Assembly: GCA_934444765.1 (NCBI GenBank)
Contig: CAKSDC010000017.1
Span: 1 to 48,500, forward strand
Source: an uncultured Oscillospiraceae bacterium
Lineage (GTDB): Bacteria; Bacillota; Clostridia; Oscillospirales; Ruminococcaceae
Length of the DNA stretch: 48,500 nucleotides
Direction: 5' to 3'
A program made the translations under genes and the position numbers. The notes beneath the pieces were generated by a model. That model did no database searches. It was not told where the DNA came from and saw only the letters and a list, made by a program, of their open reading frames with translations. This document shows, in pieces, positions 14,960 through 22,499 of this stretch (the stretch's first letter is position 1; each line of letters starts with the position of its first letter).

Positions 14960-15136
14960 CTACCTACCTTCATTATTATCATTAATAATAGTCTTTAAAA
15001 TACCATTAACAATTGCCCAAACAGTTAAAACTTTCCCTGCCGCTTTCAATGCATCTAAACCCTTTTCTTCTCCAGATTTCTTATGAATACGCTCTTCTTC
15101 GTATGTATCATATGTATTATAATCATTTTTACTCAT
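14960..15136 (-). CDS. 58-aa small protein of the small-protein operon
   Basis: ATG at 15136 overlaps the previous gene's stop by 8 bases (ATGAGTAA), a mark of translational coupling, with AAAGGAGA upstream. The first 25 residues are charged (YEEERIHKKSGEEKG); residues 28-52 form a hydrophobic or amphipathic helix (ALKAAGKVLTVWAIVNGILK). No family recognised. It is not a shadow of another gene because the neighbouring frames are closed here. Confidence 0.7.
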   Translation of the reverse strand: MSKNDYNTYDTYEEERIHKKSGEEKGLDALKAAGKVLTVWAIVNGILKTIINDNNEGR

Positions 15137-15488
15137 AATAATTCTCCTTTACATTTTCTCCAGTTTCACTATTCGCATCTATTATATCGCTTGATGTACT
15201 TTTCCCTAAATTAAGCTTAGCATTTACTGCAGCTAAAACCACTCCACCACCTATAGCAAATGGGACAACAGCACTTCCTATAAGAGCCGCTGCCGCCGCA
15301 CCGATTACAGAACCTATAACTGCACCTTTAGACGCACCTCTTAATGCTCCAATATCATCAACCATATTTCCAAAAAGGTCTTCTATATTGTCAGCGGTTG
15401 TCTTAGACATACCAATAGTACCATCTACAGTATCTTTTATTTGTTGTACTGGTAAATTATTTTCCAATTTTTTGATTTCATTAATCAT
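15129..15488 (-). CDS. 119-aa Gly/Ala-rich membrane protein
   Basis: ATG at 15488 follows AAAGGAGG. Residues 1-45 are soluble and helical. Residues about 53-88 are a Gly-zipper hydrophobic region (GAVIGSVIGAAAAALIGSA, then VVPFAIGGGVV), enough for two closely packed helices. The tail is polar. Glycine-zipper hairpins occur in pore-forming and membrane-perturbing small proteins and in some bacteriocins, but no family is recognised. It overlaps both neighbours by 8 bases (ATGATTAA upstream, ATGAGTAA downstream), so translation is coupled through three genes. Confidence 0.75.
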   Translation of the reverse strand: MINEIKKLENNLPVQQIKDTVDGTIGMSKTTADNIEDLFGNMVDDIGALRGASKGAVIGSVIGAAAAALIGSAVVPFAIGGGVVLAAVNAKLNLGKSTSSDIIDANSETGENVKENYYE

Positions 15489-15615
15489 ATATAAGTTCCT
15501 CCTTTAGATTTACAAGCTTGTTTCTAATAGTCTTACTGGAGAGCAACACGCCACTAACCAATCCGACTAAAAAAGAAGCGTTAATTAGTTTTAATACACA
15601 AAAAAATCTTTTCAT
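15481..15615 (-). CDS. 44-aa membrane protein, first gene of the small-protein operon
   Basis: ATG at 15615, TAA at 15481, with TTAGGAGG 8 bases upstream. One hydrophobic segment (INASFLVGLVSGVLLSS) sits between a basic N terminus and a charged C terminus. It ends on the start of the 119-aa gene with an 8-base overlap. A promoter (15674-15702) and two inverted repeats lie just upstream. Confidence 0.72.
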   Translation of the reverse strand: MKRFFCVLKLINASFLVGLVSGVLLSSKTIRNKLVNLKEELIYD

Positions 15616-15638
15616 ACAACAACCTCCTAAGTTGTGTA

Positions 15639-15652
15639 TATCCGATTGGATA
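15639..15652. promoter_or_regulatory. Operator-like inverted repeat A
   Basis: TATCC-GATT-GGATA, perfect 5-bp arms, sits just after the start point of the 15674-15702 promoter. It is one of three related copies (see 15680 and 16345). Confidence 0.7.
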
Positions 15653-15673
15653 TCTTATTTCCTTAATATGTAT

Positions 15674-15702
15674 ATTATATACCCATTCGGGCATATTGTC
15701 AA
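15674..15702 (-). promoter_or_regulatory. Promoter of the small-protein operon with operator-like repeat B in its spacer
   Basis: On the minus strand TTGACA (15702-15697) and TATAAT (15679-15674) are exactly 17 bp apart. The spacer holds the inverted repeat TACCC-ATTC-GGGCA (15680-15693). A protein bound there would block RNA polymerase. Confidence 0.8.
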
Positions 15703-15715
15703 TAGTTATCTCAAT

Positions 15716-15729
15716 ATTTGTGATATAAT
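15716..15729 (+). promoter_or_regulatory. Extended -10 promoter of the 70-aa regulator gene
   Basis: TGA-TATAAT (TATAAT at 15724-15729) with no good -35 box lies 35 bp before the ATG at 15764. It diverges from the small-protein operon promoter. Confidence 0.6.
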
Positions 15730-15763
15730 TGTACATAATATACAAACTAACGGAGGTGTTATT

Positions 15764-15976
15764 ATGTACTATTTACAAAGACTACGTGACCTTAGAGAAG
15801 ATATGGACCTACACCAAAAAGATATTGCCAAACTGTTAAAGACCACTCAACCACAGTATTCAAGGTACGAAACTGGCGAAAGGGAAATTCCTATAAGACA
15901 TATAGTAACACTTGCAGACTTTTATGGTGTATCTACGGACTACATCTTAGGTAGAACCAACCAAAAGCACTATTAA
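15764..15976 (+). CDS. 70-aa Cro/CI-type (XRE) regulator
   Basis: The frame is open further upstream, but the ATG at 15764 follows GGAGGTG and starts the domain cleanly (MYYLQRLRDLREDMDLHQKD). The protein is essentially one HTH_3 domain: IAKLLKTTQPQYSRYETGER is the recognition helix pair and ADFYGVSTDYILGRTNQ the usual XRE ending. It is divergent from the six small-protein genes and lies between inverted repeats that also occur before the next operon, so it is the obvious candidate to bind them (inference). A dimerising repressor is expected from this family. Confidence 0.9.
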   Translation: MYYLQRLRDLREDMDLHQKDIAKLLKTTQPQYSRYETGEREIPIRHIVTLADFYGVSTDYILGRTNQKHY

Positions 15977-16011
15977 ATTGGAAGGTATTTCCGTACTCTT
16001 TAGTAGTATTA

Positions 16012-16057
16012 TATCACATATAGTGTTGAAATTAGTGTGCCAGTAGCACAATATAAA
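16012..16057. repeat. Repeat copy 1 with TGTGCC..GCACA dyad
   Basis: TATATCACAT, then 15 bases, then GTGTGCCAGTAGCACAATAT. A second copy with the same spacing lies at 18201-18246. The two conserved blocks differ at only two positions. The minus strand reads TGTGATATAAT, an extended -10-like string, which would point antisense into the 70-aa regulator gene. Confidence 0.6.
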
Positions 16058-16064
16058 AAATTTT

Positions 16065-16091
16065 CGGGAACTACTTAGTATATAGTTCCCG
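16065..16091. terminator. Bidirectional hairpin terminator
   Basis: CGGGAACTA / TAGTTCCCG (16065-16073 and 16083-16091) is preceded by AAAAAATTTT and lies between the convergent 70-aa regulator gene and the 60-aa gene. Confidence 0.7.
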
Positions 16092-16130
16092 ATACGCATA
16101 TATTTTTTAATGTAACACAAGGATAACTCG

Positions 16131-16313
16131 TTACTTTTGCTTTGGGTTGTCTTTTCTCTTGGTTATATCTTTTAGCATTTTGTCCAAAAGTCTACTACCA
16201 AAAATTGGTATCATTGGAATTTCACCCCATATCATAGGTCCTTCAAGAATTTTTTTAATATCTTGATTTGAACTATCGTTTGAAGTGTTTGAACTGTCGT
16301 TTAAGTTATTCAT
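16131..16313 (-). CDS. 60-aa hydrophilic small protein with its own operator-controlled promoter
   Basis: ATG at 16313 follows TTAGGAGGA. The N terminus is Asn/Ser/Asp-rich (NNLNDSSNTSNDSSNQ), the middle holds GPMIWGEIPMIPIFGSRLLD, and the tail is Lys-rich. There is no signal peptide or transmembrane helix. No family recognised. Its promoter carries the third copy of the inverted repeat found at the small-protein operon, so it is likely in the same regulon. Confidence 0.7.
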   Translation of the reverse strand: MNNLNDSSNTSNDSSNQDIKKILEGPMIWGEIPMIPIFGSRLLDKMLKDITKRKDNPKQK

Positions 16314-16344
16314 ATTAAATCCTCCTAAGTTATAAGGTTAAATA

Positions 16345-16358
16345 TATCCAATCGGGTA
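16345..16358. promoter_or_regulatory. Operator-like inverted repeat C
   Basis: TATCC-AATC-GGGTA lies just downstream of the -10 box of the promoter at 16364-16392, over the expected start point. With one G/T exception the extended arms (ATATATCC and GGGTATAT) are symmetric. Confidence 0.7.
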
Positions 16359-16363
16359 TATAC

Positions 16364-16392
16364 ATTATACACCATATGGATTAAAATGTCAA
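16364..16392 (-). promoter_or_regulatory. Consensus promoter of the 60-aa gene
   Basis: On the minus strand TTGACA (16392-16387) and TATAAT (16369-16364) have 17-bp spacing. The operator-like repeat C follows the -10 box by 5 bases. Confidence 0.82.
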
Positions 16393-16398
16393 TAGGTA

Positions 16399-16722
16399 CT
16401 ATTCTAATTTAGACTTTAAACCGTCCACTTTTACAGAAAGTTCTTGTAGAGTGGCACTATTTTCTTTAGTATACTTATTAAGAGTGTTTACACTATCTTT
16501 GCACCAAGCAGAAAGTTCTTCCATAGTAGCCAATGTGTGACCTACTGTGTATAGTATCAGTGCGAATATGTAGCTCATTAATACGCCTACCGCTATAGTA
16601 ATTACACAAGATATGACGCTAAGTGACGCTAATGAAACTCCTCCGACTATAGAACCTATACACCCTAAAGCGAATACTACTATAGCGAAACTTTGTACTT
16701 TTTGTCCTGCATTTTCAAACAT
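16399..16722 (-). CDS. 107-aa membrane protein with C-terminal coiled coil
   Basis: ATG at 16722 follows TTGGAGGA. Two hydrophobic helices (FAIVVFALGCIGSIVGGVSL and VISCVITIAVGVLMSYIFAL) are followed by a cytosolic or external coiled coil (TLNKYTKENSATLQELSVKV). It starts 24 bases after the stop of the 380-aa gene and is the last gene of that minus-strand set. No family assigned. Confidence 0.75.
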   Translation of the reverse strand: MFENAGQKVQSFAIVVFALGCIGSIVGGVSLASLSVISCVITIAVGVLMSYIFALILYTVGHTLATMEELSAWCKDSVNTLNKYTKENSATLQELSVKVDGLKSKLE

Positions 16723-16746
16723 ATATATTCCTCCAAACTGAAAGTA

Positions 16747-17889
16747 TTATTGATACGAGTCTATATAGTAACAGTCTATATATGGAATAGCCACATCTTC
16801 ATAATAGGTAAAGTGTGATACACCTGCTACCATGTATCTTGCGTCTTTAACAAAGTCGTCTTCTTCTAAATCGAAACTATGCAATATTACGTACATATAT
16901 GGTGATTGGTCTTCAAAAAAATAACCTTCTAACATTATAATATTATCACTATCTGAACTATAGACTGTATGAACGTCTTTAAGTAATGGGTCGATAGCTA
17001 CTTTTTTGCCATCATATAATACTGGTGATAGCATATATTCGTTATATTCTGGATATTCACAGTCGCTCATATACATTTCACCGTCCACATAAGACTCCAC
17101 GTTTAAGAAGTCGTACACATCGTAGGAATTTTCAAAATAGTCATCTAATACTGCACCATACACCGTGGATTGATACTGAGAGTATGTTCTATCATCGTCG
17201 TACTTATCTTGAGTAGTGGTAGTAGTAGTAGTTGTTGTTGTGGTAGTATTGGCTTCTGTTACATTAGTAGTGGTAGTCTTTTCTTTAGGTGCATAGTCGC
17301 CATAAGTATATGTAGGAATTAAAACGTCTATGGGTTTAGAATTAATGTACATACGTTGTGAAAGGCATATCATATCTATGCTTTCATATAGATGGTTACT
17401 AATATCTATCCAAGGTTCTTTTCTTGAGTTTAATAGTACTAAGTAAGTATCTTCTTTTTTCAAGCTATACACCGTAACCACTCGGTCTGATGAATCATTT
17501 ATGATATCCGTATTAGCTATTTCTTTTATGGGTACTATACCTTCTACAGATACAAGTTCATCATCATACCGTTCAGGGTCTTCCAACCATAAGTCGTAAC
17601 TTAATAGGTCATCAAACAGGTGATACTCTTGATAGTACTTCATCTTATCTTTAAGTAAGTCATAGTCTACTTGATTTTCAATACATATTGCCTTGTAAAG
17701 TTTCACAAACGTTACTGCTCCAAAAATAAATATAAAAATTGCGCCTATATTAGCTACTATCTTAAACTTTTTTTCAAAACTTTTAAACGATTTTTTTAGA
17801 CTATCACGCCTTGAAGACTTTGCGTCCTTAACAGTATTTTCGTCGGTACTATTATCATTATTAGTAGTCTTATCTTTCATATCTTCCAT
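16747..17889 (-). CDS. 380-aa single-pass membrane protein with Thr-rich stalk
   Basis: ATG at 17889 follows GAGG by 9 bases. A charged cytosolic N terminus of about 45 residues precedes one transmembrane helix (IVANIGAIFIFIFGAVTFVK). The rest should face outward: a first domain (DYDLLKDKMKYYQEYHLFDD), a Thr run of about 20 residues near 215-235, and a second acidic, Tyr-rich domain. Thr stalks are common in surface proteins of this genome. Family and function unknown. It lies between the 68-aa and 107-aa membrane genes and is probably in one transcript with them. Confidence 0.75.
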   Translation of the reverse strand: MEDMKDKTTNNDNSTDENTVKDAKSSRRDSLKKSFKSFEKKFKIVANIGAIFIFIFGAVTFVKLYKAICIENQVDYDLLKDKMKYYQEYHLFDDLLSYDLWLEDPERYDDELVSVEGIVPIKEIANTDIINDSSDRVVTVYSLKKEDTYLVLLNSRKEPWIDISNHLYESIDMICLSQRMYINSKPIDVLIPTYTYGDYAPKEKTTTTNVTEANTTTTTTTTTTTTQDKYDDDRTYSQYQSTVYGAVLDDYFENSYDVYDFLNVESYVDGEMYMSDCEYPEYNEYMLSPVLYDGKKVAIDPLLKDVHTVYSSDSDNIIMLEGYFFEDQSPYMYVILHSFDLEEDDFVKDARYMVAGVSHFTYYEDVAIPYIDCYYIDSYQ

Positions 17890-17924
17890 AGATTGAACCT
17901 CTTTTCTGTCATAGATGTATACTG

Positions 17925-18131
17925 TTATCCTCTGTTAAATAGTAGGCTATGAAGTATCATAATAGGAATAGTAATCCAACCGATAAACGCACCCATTATT
18001 ATATTGTTACATAGATGGTCTGACCAGTTAGTCACAAGTTCGTACCTAATGTGTAGAATGTTAGCCTTGCAATATCTAATGCTCTTATAACCGAATATAA
18101 AGTACAATGCTAATAGTATCATAGATAACAT
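17925..18131 (-). CDS. 68-aa two-helix membrane protein
   Basis: ATG at 18131 follows AAGGAGGAG. Helices are at residues 1-16 (MLSMILLALYFIFGYK) and about 42-63 (NNIIMGAFIGWITIPIMILH). The middle is charged. It is the first gene of the 68/380/107-aa set. No family recognised. Confidence 0.7.
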   Translation of the reverse strand: MLSMILLALYFIFGYKSIRYCKANILHIRYELVTNWSDHLCNNIIMGAFIGWITIPIMILHSLLFNRG

Positions 18132-18200
18132 ACAAACTCCTCCTTAGTATTTAGATACAGTACTAAATTAATAGCACTAACGTTTTAACTTTAAATATAG

Positions 18201-18246
18201 TATATCACATTAGATACTAACTTTTGTGTGCCAACAGCACAATATA
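18201..18246. repeat. Repeat copy 2 with TGTGCC..GCACA dyad
   Basis: TATATCACAT, 15 bases, then GTGTGCCAACAGCACAATAT. Same orientation and spacing as 16012-16057. On the minus strand it offers TGTGATATACT, a plausible extended -10 for the 68-aa gene 70 bases away. Confidence 0.6.
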
Positions 18247-18256
18247 TTAAATATAT

Positions 18257-18285
18257 ACTCCCCTGCTTAGAAGTGGGGGTTTTTT
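18257..18285 (+). terminator. Terminator-like hairpin insulating the LRR operon
   Basis: ACTCCC / GGGGGT (with T-G pairs) around GCTTAGAA is followed by TTTTTT. It shares GCTTAGAAGTGGGGGT with the large hairpin at 29214-29284. Confidence 0.55.
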
Positions 18286-18349
18286 GATTACTTTATCGAT
18301 GAAGTCCCCTACTGTCTAAAGTAGGGAATATATATTAATATAGGCAAGA

Positions 18350-18413
18350 AATATTACAAATAATTGTGAGAATATTACAAAATAAACCATTTTTTTGAAA
18401 TATATGATATAAT
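18350..18413 (+). promoter_or_regulatory. LRR operon promoter with two direct repeats 21 bp apart
   Basis: AATATTACAAA occurs at 18350-18360 and 18371-18381, exactly two helical turns apart and just upstream of an extended -10 (TGA-TATAAT, TATAAT at 18408-18413) with no good -35. This is the usual geometry of an activator of the response-regulator type, such as LytTR proteins. Confidence 0.55.
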
Positions 18414-18459
18414 ACTATCATAATATTTTAGAATAACACTCATAAAGGTGGGATATATA

Positions 18460-19772
18460 ATGAAGTCAAAAAATTTTTAGTGTGTGCTATAGCACTAACG
18501 TTAAGTATAACTACATTCTATCGTGAACCGAATATGAAAATACACGCACAAGAGTTGCCTAATCAGATAGCTCAAGAGACTACTCCTATAGACTATACTA
18601 TCAAAGAAGACGGTGTACTATCGCTACCAAAGGATATAAAACATATCGGAATATATCAGTTTTATGGCAACAAGAACATCAAAAAAGTATCTATACCAAA
18701 CTACATACAGAGCATAGAAGAAGAAGCTTTTAATAACTGTACGTCTTTAAAAGAAGTATCTATTGCCGATAGCGTAACCTATGTAGGTAGACAAGCCTTT
18801 GGAAACTGTACTGCCTTAAACAAAGTAACCATATCAAAAAAGATGCGTTCTATTAGTCAGAGTATGTTCGCTAAGTGTACGGCTTTGAGTAGTATATCCA
18901 TACCTAAAAACATAACCACCATAGAAGATAGTGCATTCTCATATAGTGGATTAAAAGAAGTTACTATTCCTAACAGTGTAAAGACTATAGAAGATAGTGC
19001 TTTTATGGGTTGTGACCGTCTAACTAAAATCACTCTACCAAATAACATAGAGCAGATAAGCGGTAATATGCTATCTTACTGTACCAAACTTAAAGAGATA
19101 ACTATTCCTAATAGTGTAACGGAAATAGGAAAAGAAGCCTTTGCACATTGCACCTCTTTAGAGAGTATAACTATTCCTAACGGTGTAGTACACATACAAC
19201 CAAAAACTTTTTACGACTGCACAAACTTGACAGATATCTCTTTACCTGAAAGTTTAACTTCTATAGAAAGTAGAACCTTTTCTGGATGTGCTTCAATCCA
19301 CGATATAACAGTACCTAACAGAGTAACTTCCATTAAAGAATACGCTTTTGAATACTGTACTGAACTAAAGTATATAGTACTTCCACAAAGTATAAGATGT
19401 ATCGAACCTATGGCATTCTATCGTTGCAACGCTCTAATGGATATATACTATCAAGGTTCTAAGCACGATTGGGATACTATAGAAAATTCGGAATATTATG
19501 AAGACTTAAAAGGTATTACCATTCACTATATGTACGATGAAAACCAGTCTAAAGAAGATACTTCTACTACAGCCTCTACCAGTGAAACGTCTAATACTAC
19601 GGCTATCACTACCACTAATACGACTACTACCACTCCACAAGAAGACGTTAAACCGTCCAAAAAGAGTACTACCTCACCACTCTCAAAGTACAAAGGTAGA
19701 ATAGTAACCTCATTAATACTATTAGAAGTATTAGATATAGTCATGCTAATACTAAAAGATAAAATATTCTAA
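18460..19772 (+). CDS. BspA-type LRR surface protein, signal peptide broken by a one-base frameshift
   Basis: The ribosome site AAAGGTGGG points to ATG 18460, but that frame stops at TAG 18478-18480 after six codons. Adding one A to the A6T5 run (18468-18478) would join it to the long frame and restore a perfect signal peptide (MKSKKFLVCAIALTLSITTF). Without it, reading could only begin at GTG 18480, with no ribosome site. The mature part has ten or more LRR_5 repeats (SLKEVSIADSVTYVGRQAF type), then a Thr-rich linker and a C-terminal transmembrane helix (IVTSLILLEVLDIVMLILKD). First gene of four tandem surface-protein genes. The frameshift may be phase variation, decay or a sequencing error. 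Confidence 0.82.
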
Positions 19773-19785
19773 GGAGGAAAATCTT

Positions 19786-22482
19786 ATGAAACGTAAAAAA
19801 ATCGTCTGTGGCATTATAAGTTTAGCGTTAGTATCTGCTATAGCACCTTATAGCCCAATAGTAGCTGATGCAACGACTACTACCATATCAGAAAGAGTAG
19901 CCATTGTATTAGAAAATAATTATAGTTCTTGGAATGAACTACTCAATTTAGAAGATGATGAACATTCTTTAAAGGGTGTAACTTTTTTAGATATAAACTT
20001 TGACGGCAACCTTGAATTAATAGTATGTAACCAACAAGGCACCATTAGAGATACTTATATGTACGCATATAAAATAGATATTGCAAATAATACTGTCACT
20101 AAACTTGAAGAATATACATATGATGATATGTCATCTTATAATATAGACCTTCTATCTTATGATTTAGAACTATTCGCTGCCACAGAATCTCTTGGAGAAA
20201 ACTACTTTAAGTACGATACTTTCTATATAGGCACAGACTTAATATATGGTGATAAAGAAAACATGGAAACTACTAAAATTAAACTATTTCCATATAATAA
20301 AACTTATTCTCAAAAACCACTATTTAAAACCTCAATCGTAAACGGAGTATCTACAGAATATGAATATTCCAGTGATGAAGACTGGCAAGAGTATGACGGA
20401 AACGTTTCCCCATACTACGAAAATCTTAAGAATTTAAACCTAACATACAAAATAATTAATTGCAAAAACGGTATTTCTAAAGATGACTTAATCGACTCTT
20501 ATAATGCTTTCTCTTATGATTACTTTAACAACAACGGAAAAAATCTATATAATAAATGTGGTAACAATGCTACATGGTCATATGATAAAACTACTGAAAC
20601 TCTAACTATTAAAGGTTTTGGTGACACTTACAATTATAGTCATTCTACTGCACCATTTACATTTAATGGTGAATACTGCGTTATTGATGAGGACGACCGT
20701 ATAAAAAAAATAGTAGTAGAAGAGGGTATTACCAGTATTGGAGACTATCTATTCTTTACATGTTCAACTAATGAAGATAGTAACCCTATGTACTATGTTG
20801 AAAGTATATCATTACCTGATAGTTTGGTTAGAATAGGAAATTATTCTATAGGTGGTTTTAGTGGTAATCTAAAGGAAATAAACATTCCTAATAACCTTAA
20901 AATAATAGGTGACGGTGCATTCCTTAAATACGATGATTTATTACCAATAAATAAAGTTACTGATATGACCATTCCAAAAAGTGTACAACGTATTGGAACT
21001 TATGCTATAGGATATGCAGCGGGTGACGGTGCAACTTTTACCATCGAAGATGACTTTATCATTAGAGGTTATAAAGGTTCACAAGCTGAAACCTATGCAA
21101 ACGCTAACGGCATTACTTTTATAGCTTTAGAAGAACCTAACAATGACAAATGTGGCGATAACGCTAAATGGTCTTTTGACGATACCACGGGAGCTTTAAC
21201 TATCAGTGGTACGGGTGAACTGTATCAATATAAAAACTTTGAAGTACCTTGGGTTGGCTACGATATCAAGTCTGTAACTATTGAAGAGGGCATAACCAAC
21301 GTATGCGACTATGCGTTCTGTAGTAAAGGACATCTAACCGAAGTAAACCTACCAAACTCTATAACCACCATAGGTCACGATGCGTTCGCAAACTGCACAT
21401 CGTTGACTAAACTAAACCTACCTATTAACGTCACTACTATAGGAAGTTCTGCTTTTTACGGATGCAGTTCTCTATGTGATATCACTCTACCAACACAGGT
21501 TACTTCCATTGGCGAAGACGCTTTTAACAGGTGCTACTCTTTAACTAATATAGTCCTACCAAAAAGTCTAACGGCTATACAGAAGAGTACCTTTGCTAAC
21601 TGCAATGCATTAACGGATATCACTATAGGCGACTCTGTAGTACTAATAGACGACAACGCATTTGAGAGTTGTACATCTTTACAGAGTATAACCATACCCG
21701 AAAAGGTAGCTACTATGGGTATGTCAGTGTTCTATAACTGTTCCAAATTGAACAGTATAACGGTATCGCCTAACAATAAAAACCTATGTAGTGTAGACGG
21801 TGTACTGTTCAACTATGATAAGACTACACTAATTAAGTATCCTATGGGAAAGACAGAAAGTGTATATACTATTCCAGATACTGTAGTATCTATAGAAAGC
21901 GGTGCATTTTCAAAGTGTAGTTCTTTAACGGATATACAGATACCAGACAGTGTAAAACTTATTCAGTATGGTGCATTCTATGGAACGACGTACTTAGATA
22001 CTATAATAGCCAACTCTACAGACTATGTAATATTAGGCAATGGAATACTATACTCTTACGTTGGTGAAGATACTAACTTAGTAGTTCCAGACGGAGTAGT
22101 TTCAATATGTAAGTATGTATTCGATAATAACGTAGTAAGTGTTACTCTACCTAACAGTTTAGAATATATTACCGACGGTGCATTTTTGGACTATAACTCA
22201 GCATTAAAAGATATCTACTATAACGGCACTACTACAGAGTGGAACGCCATTAAAAAGAATAATCGTCTGATACCAAATTCCGCTACAATCCATTGTAACG
22301 ACGGCATAGCTACTAATCTAATTGGAGATATAAACTGTGACGGAAAAGTGTCAGTCAAAGACTTGGTAATGCTTAAAAAGTATCTGTTAGGAGTTTCCGA
22401 AGTAGGTGGCGACGTAAACGGCGACGGAAAAATTACCGTATTAGACCTAATGTTTCTAAAAAGGATACTATTACAGTCTTAA
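19786..22482 (+). CDS. Secreted BspA-type LRR protein with C-terminal dockerin
   Basis: ATG at 19786 follows AAGGAGGA. Signal peptide: KRKKIVCGIISLALVSAIAP. An N-terminal domain with an Asp-rich repeat (FLDINFDGNLELIVCN) precedes LRR_5 arrays, divided by CGNNATWSYD / CGDNAKWSFD caps (residues about 260 and 465), and a second LRR array of about 300 residues. Residues 844-898 are a full type I dockerin with two Ca2+ halves (GDINCDGKVSVKDLVMLKKY and GDVNGDGKITVLDLMFLKRI). The enzyme activity is not evident; LRR-dockerin proteins are likely adhesins or binding modules held on a scaffoldin. A paralogue lies at 24673. It begins 13 bases after the preceding stop. Confidence 0.88.
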   Translation: MKRKKIVCGIISLALVSAIAPYSPIVADATTTTISERVAIVLENNYSSWNELLNLEDDEHSLKGVTFLDINFDGNLELIVCNQQGTIRDTYMYAYKIDIANNTVTKLEEYTYDDMSSYNIDLLSYDLELFAATESLGENYFKYDTFYIGTDLIYGDKENMETTKIKLFPYNKTYSQKPLFKTSIVNGVSTEYEYSSDEDWQEYDGNVSPYYENLKNLNLTYKIINCKNGISKDDLIDSYNAFSYDYFNNNGKNLYNKCGNNATWSYDKTTETLTIKGFGDTYNYSHSTAPFTFNGEYCVIDEDDRIKKIVVEEGITSIGDYLFFTCSTNEDSNPMYYVESISLPDSLVRIGNYSIGGFSGNLKEINIPNNLKIIGDGAFLKYDDLLPINKVTDMTIPKSVQRIGTYAIGYAAGDGATFTIEDDFIIRGYKGSQAETYANANGITFIALEEPNNDKCGDNAKWSFDDTTGALTISGTGELYQYKNFEVPWVGYDIKSVTIEEGITNVCDYAFCSKGHLTEVNLPNSITTIGHDAFANCTSLTKLNLPINVTTIGSSAFYGCSSLCDITLPTQVTSIGEDAFNRCYSLTNIVLPKSLTAIQKSTFANCNALTDITIGDSVVLIDDNAFESCTSLQSITIPEKVATMGMSVFYNCSKLNSITVSPNNKNLCSVDGVLFNYDKTTLIKYPMGKTESVYTIPDTVVSIESGAFSKCSSLTDIQIPDSVKLIQYGAFYGTTYLDTIIANSTDYVILGNGILYSYVGEDTNLVVPDGVVSICKYVFDNNVVSVTLPNSLEYITDGAFLDYNSALKDIYYNGTTTEWNAIKKNNRLIPNSATIHCNDGIATNLIGDINCDGKVSVKDLVMLKKYLLGVSEVGGDVNGDGKITVLDLMFLKRILLQS

Positions 22483-22499
22483 AGAAGGAGGGGTATTAT

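Larger units (their letters stand above)
18132..18459. other. Intergenic region with hairpins, repeat copy 2 and a promoter
   Basis: No gene is seen here. The region holds repeat copy 2 (18201-18246), a terminator-like hairpin with a T run (18257-18285), a second hairpin CCCTACT-N6-AGTAGGG (18307-18326), two direct repeats at 18350 and 18371, and a -10 box at 18408. Confidence 0.6.
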
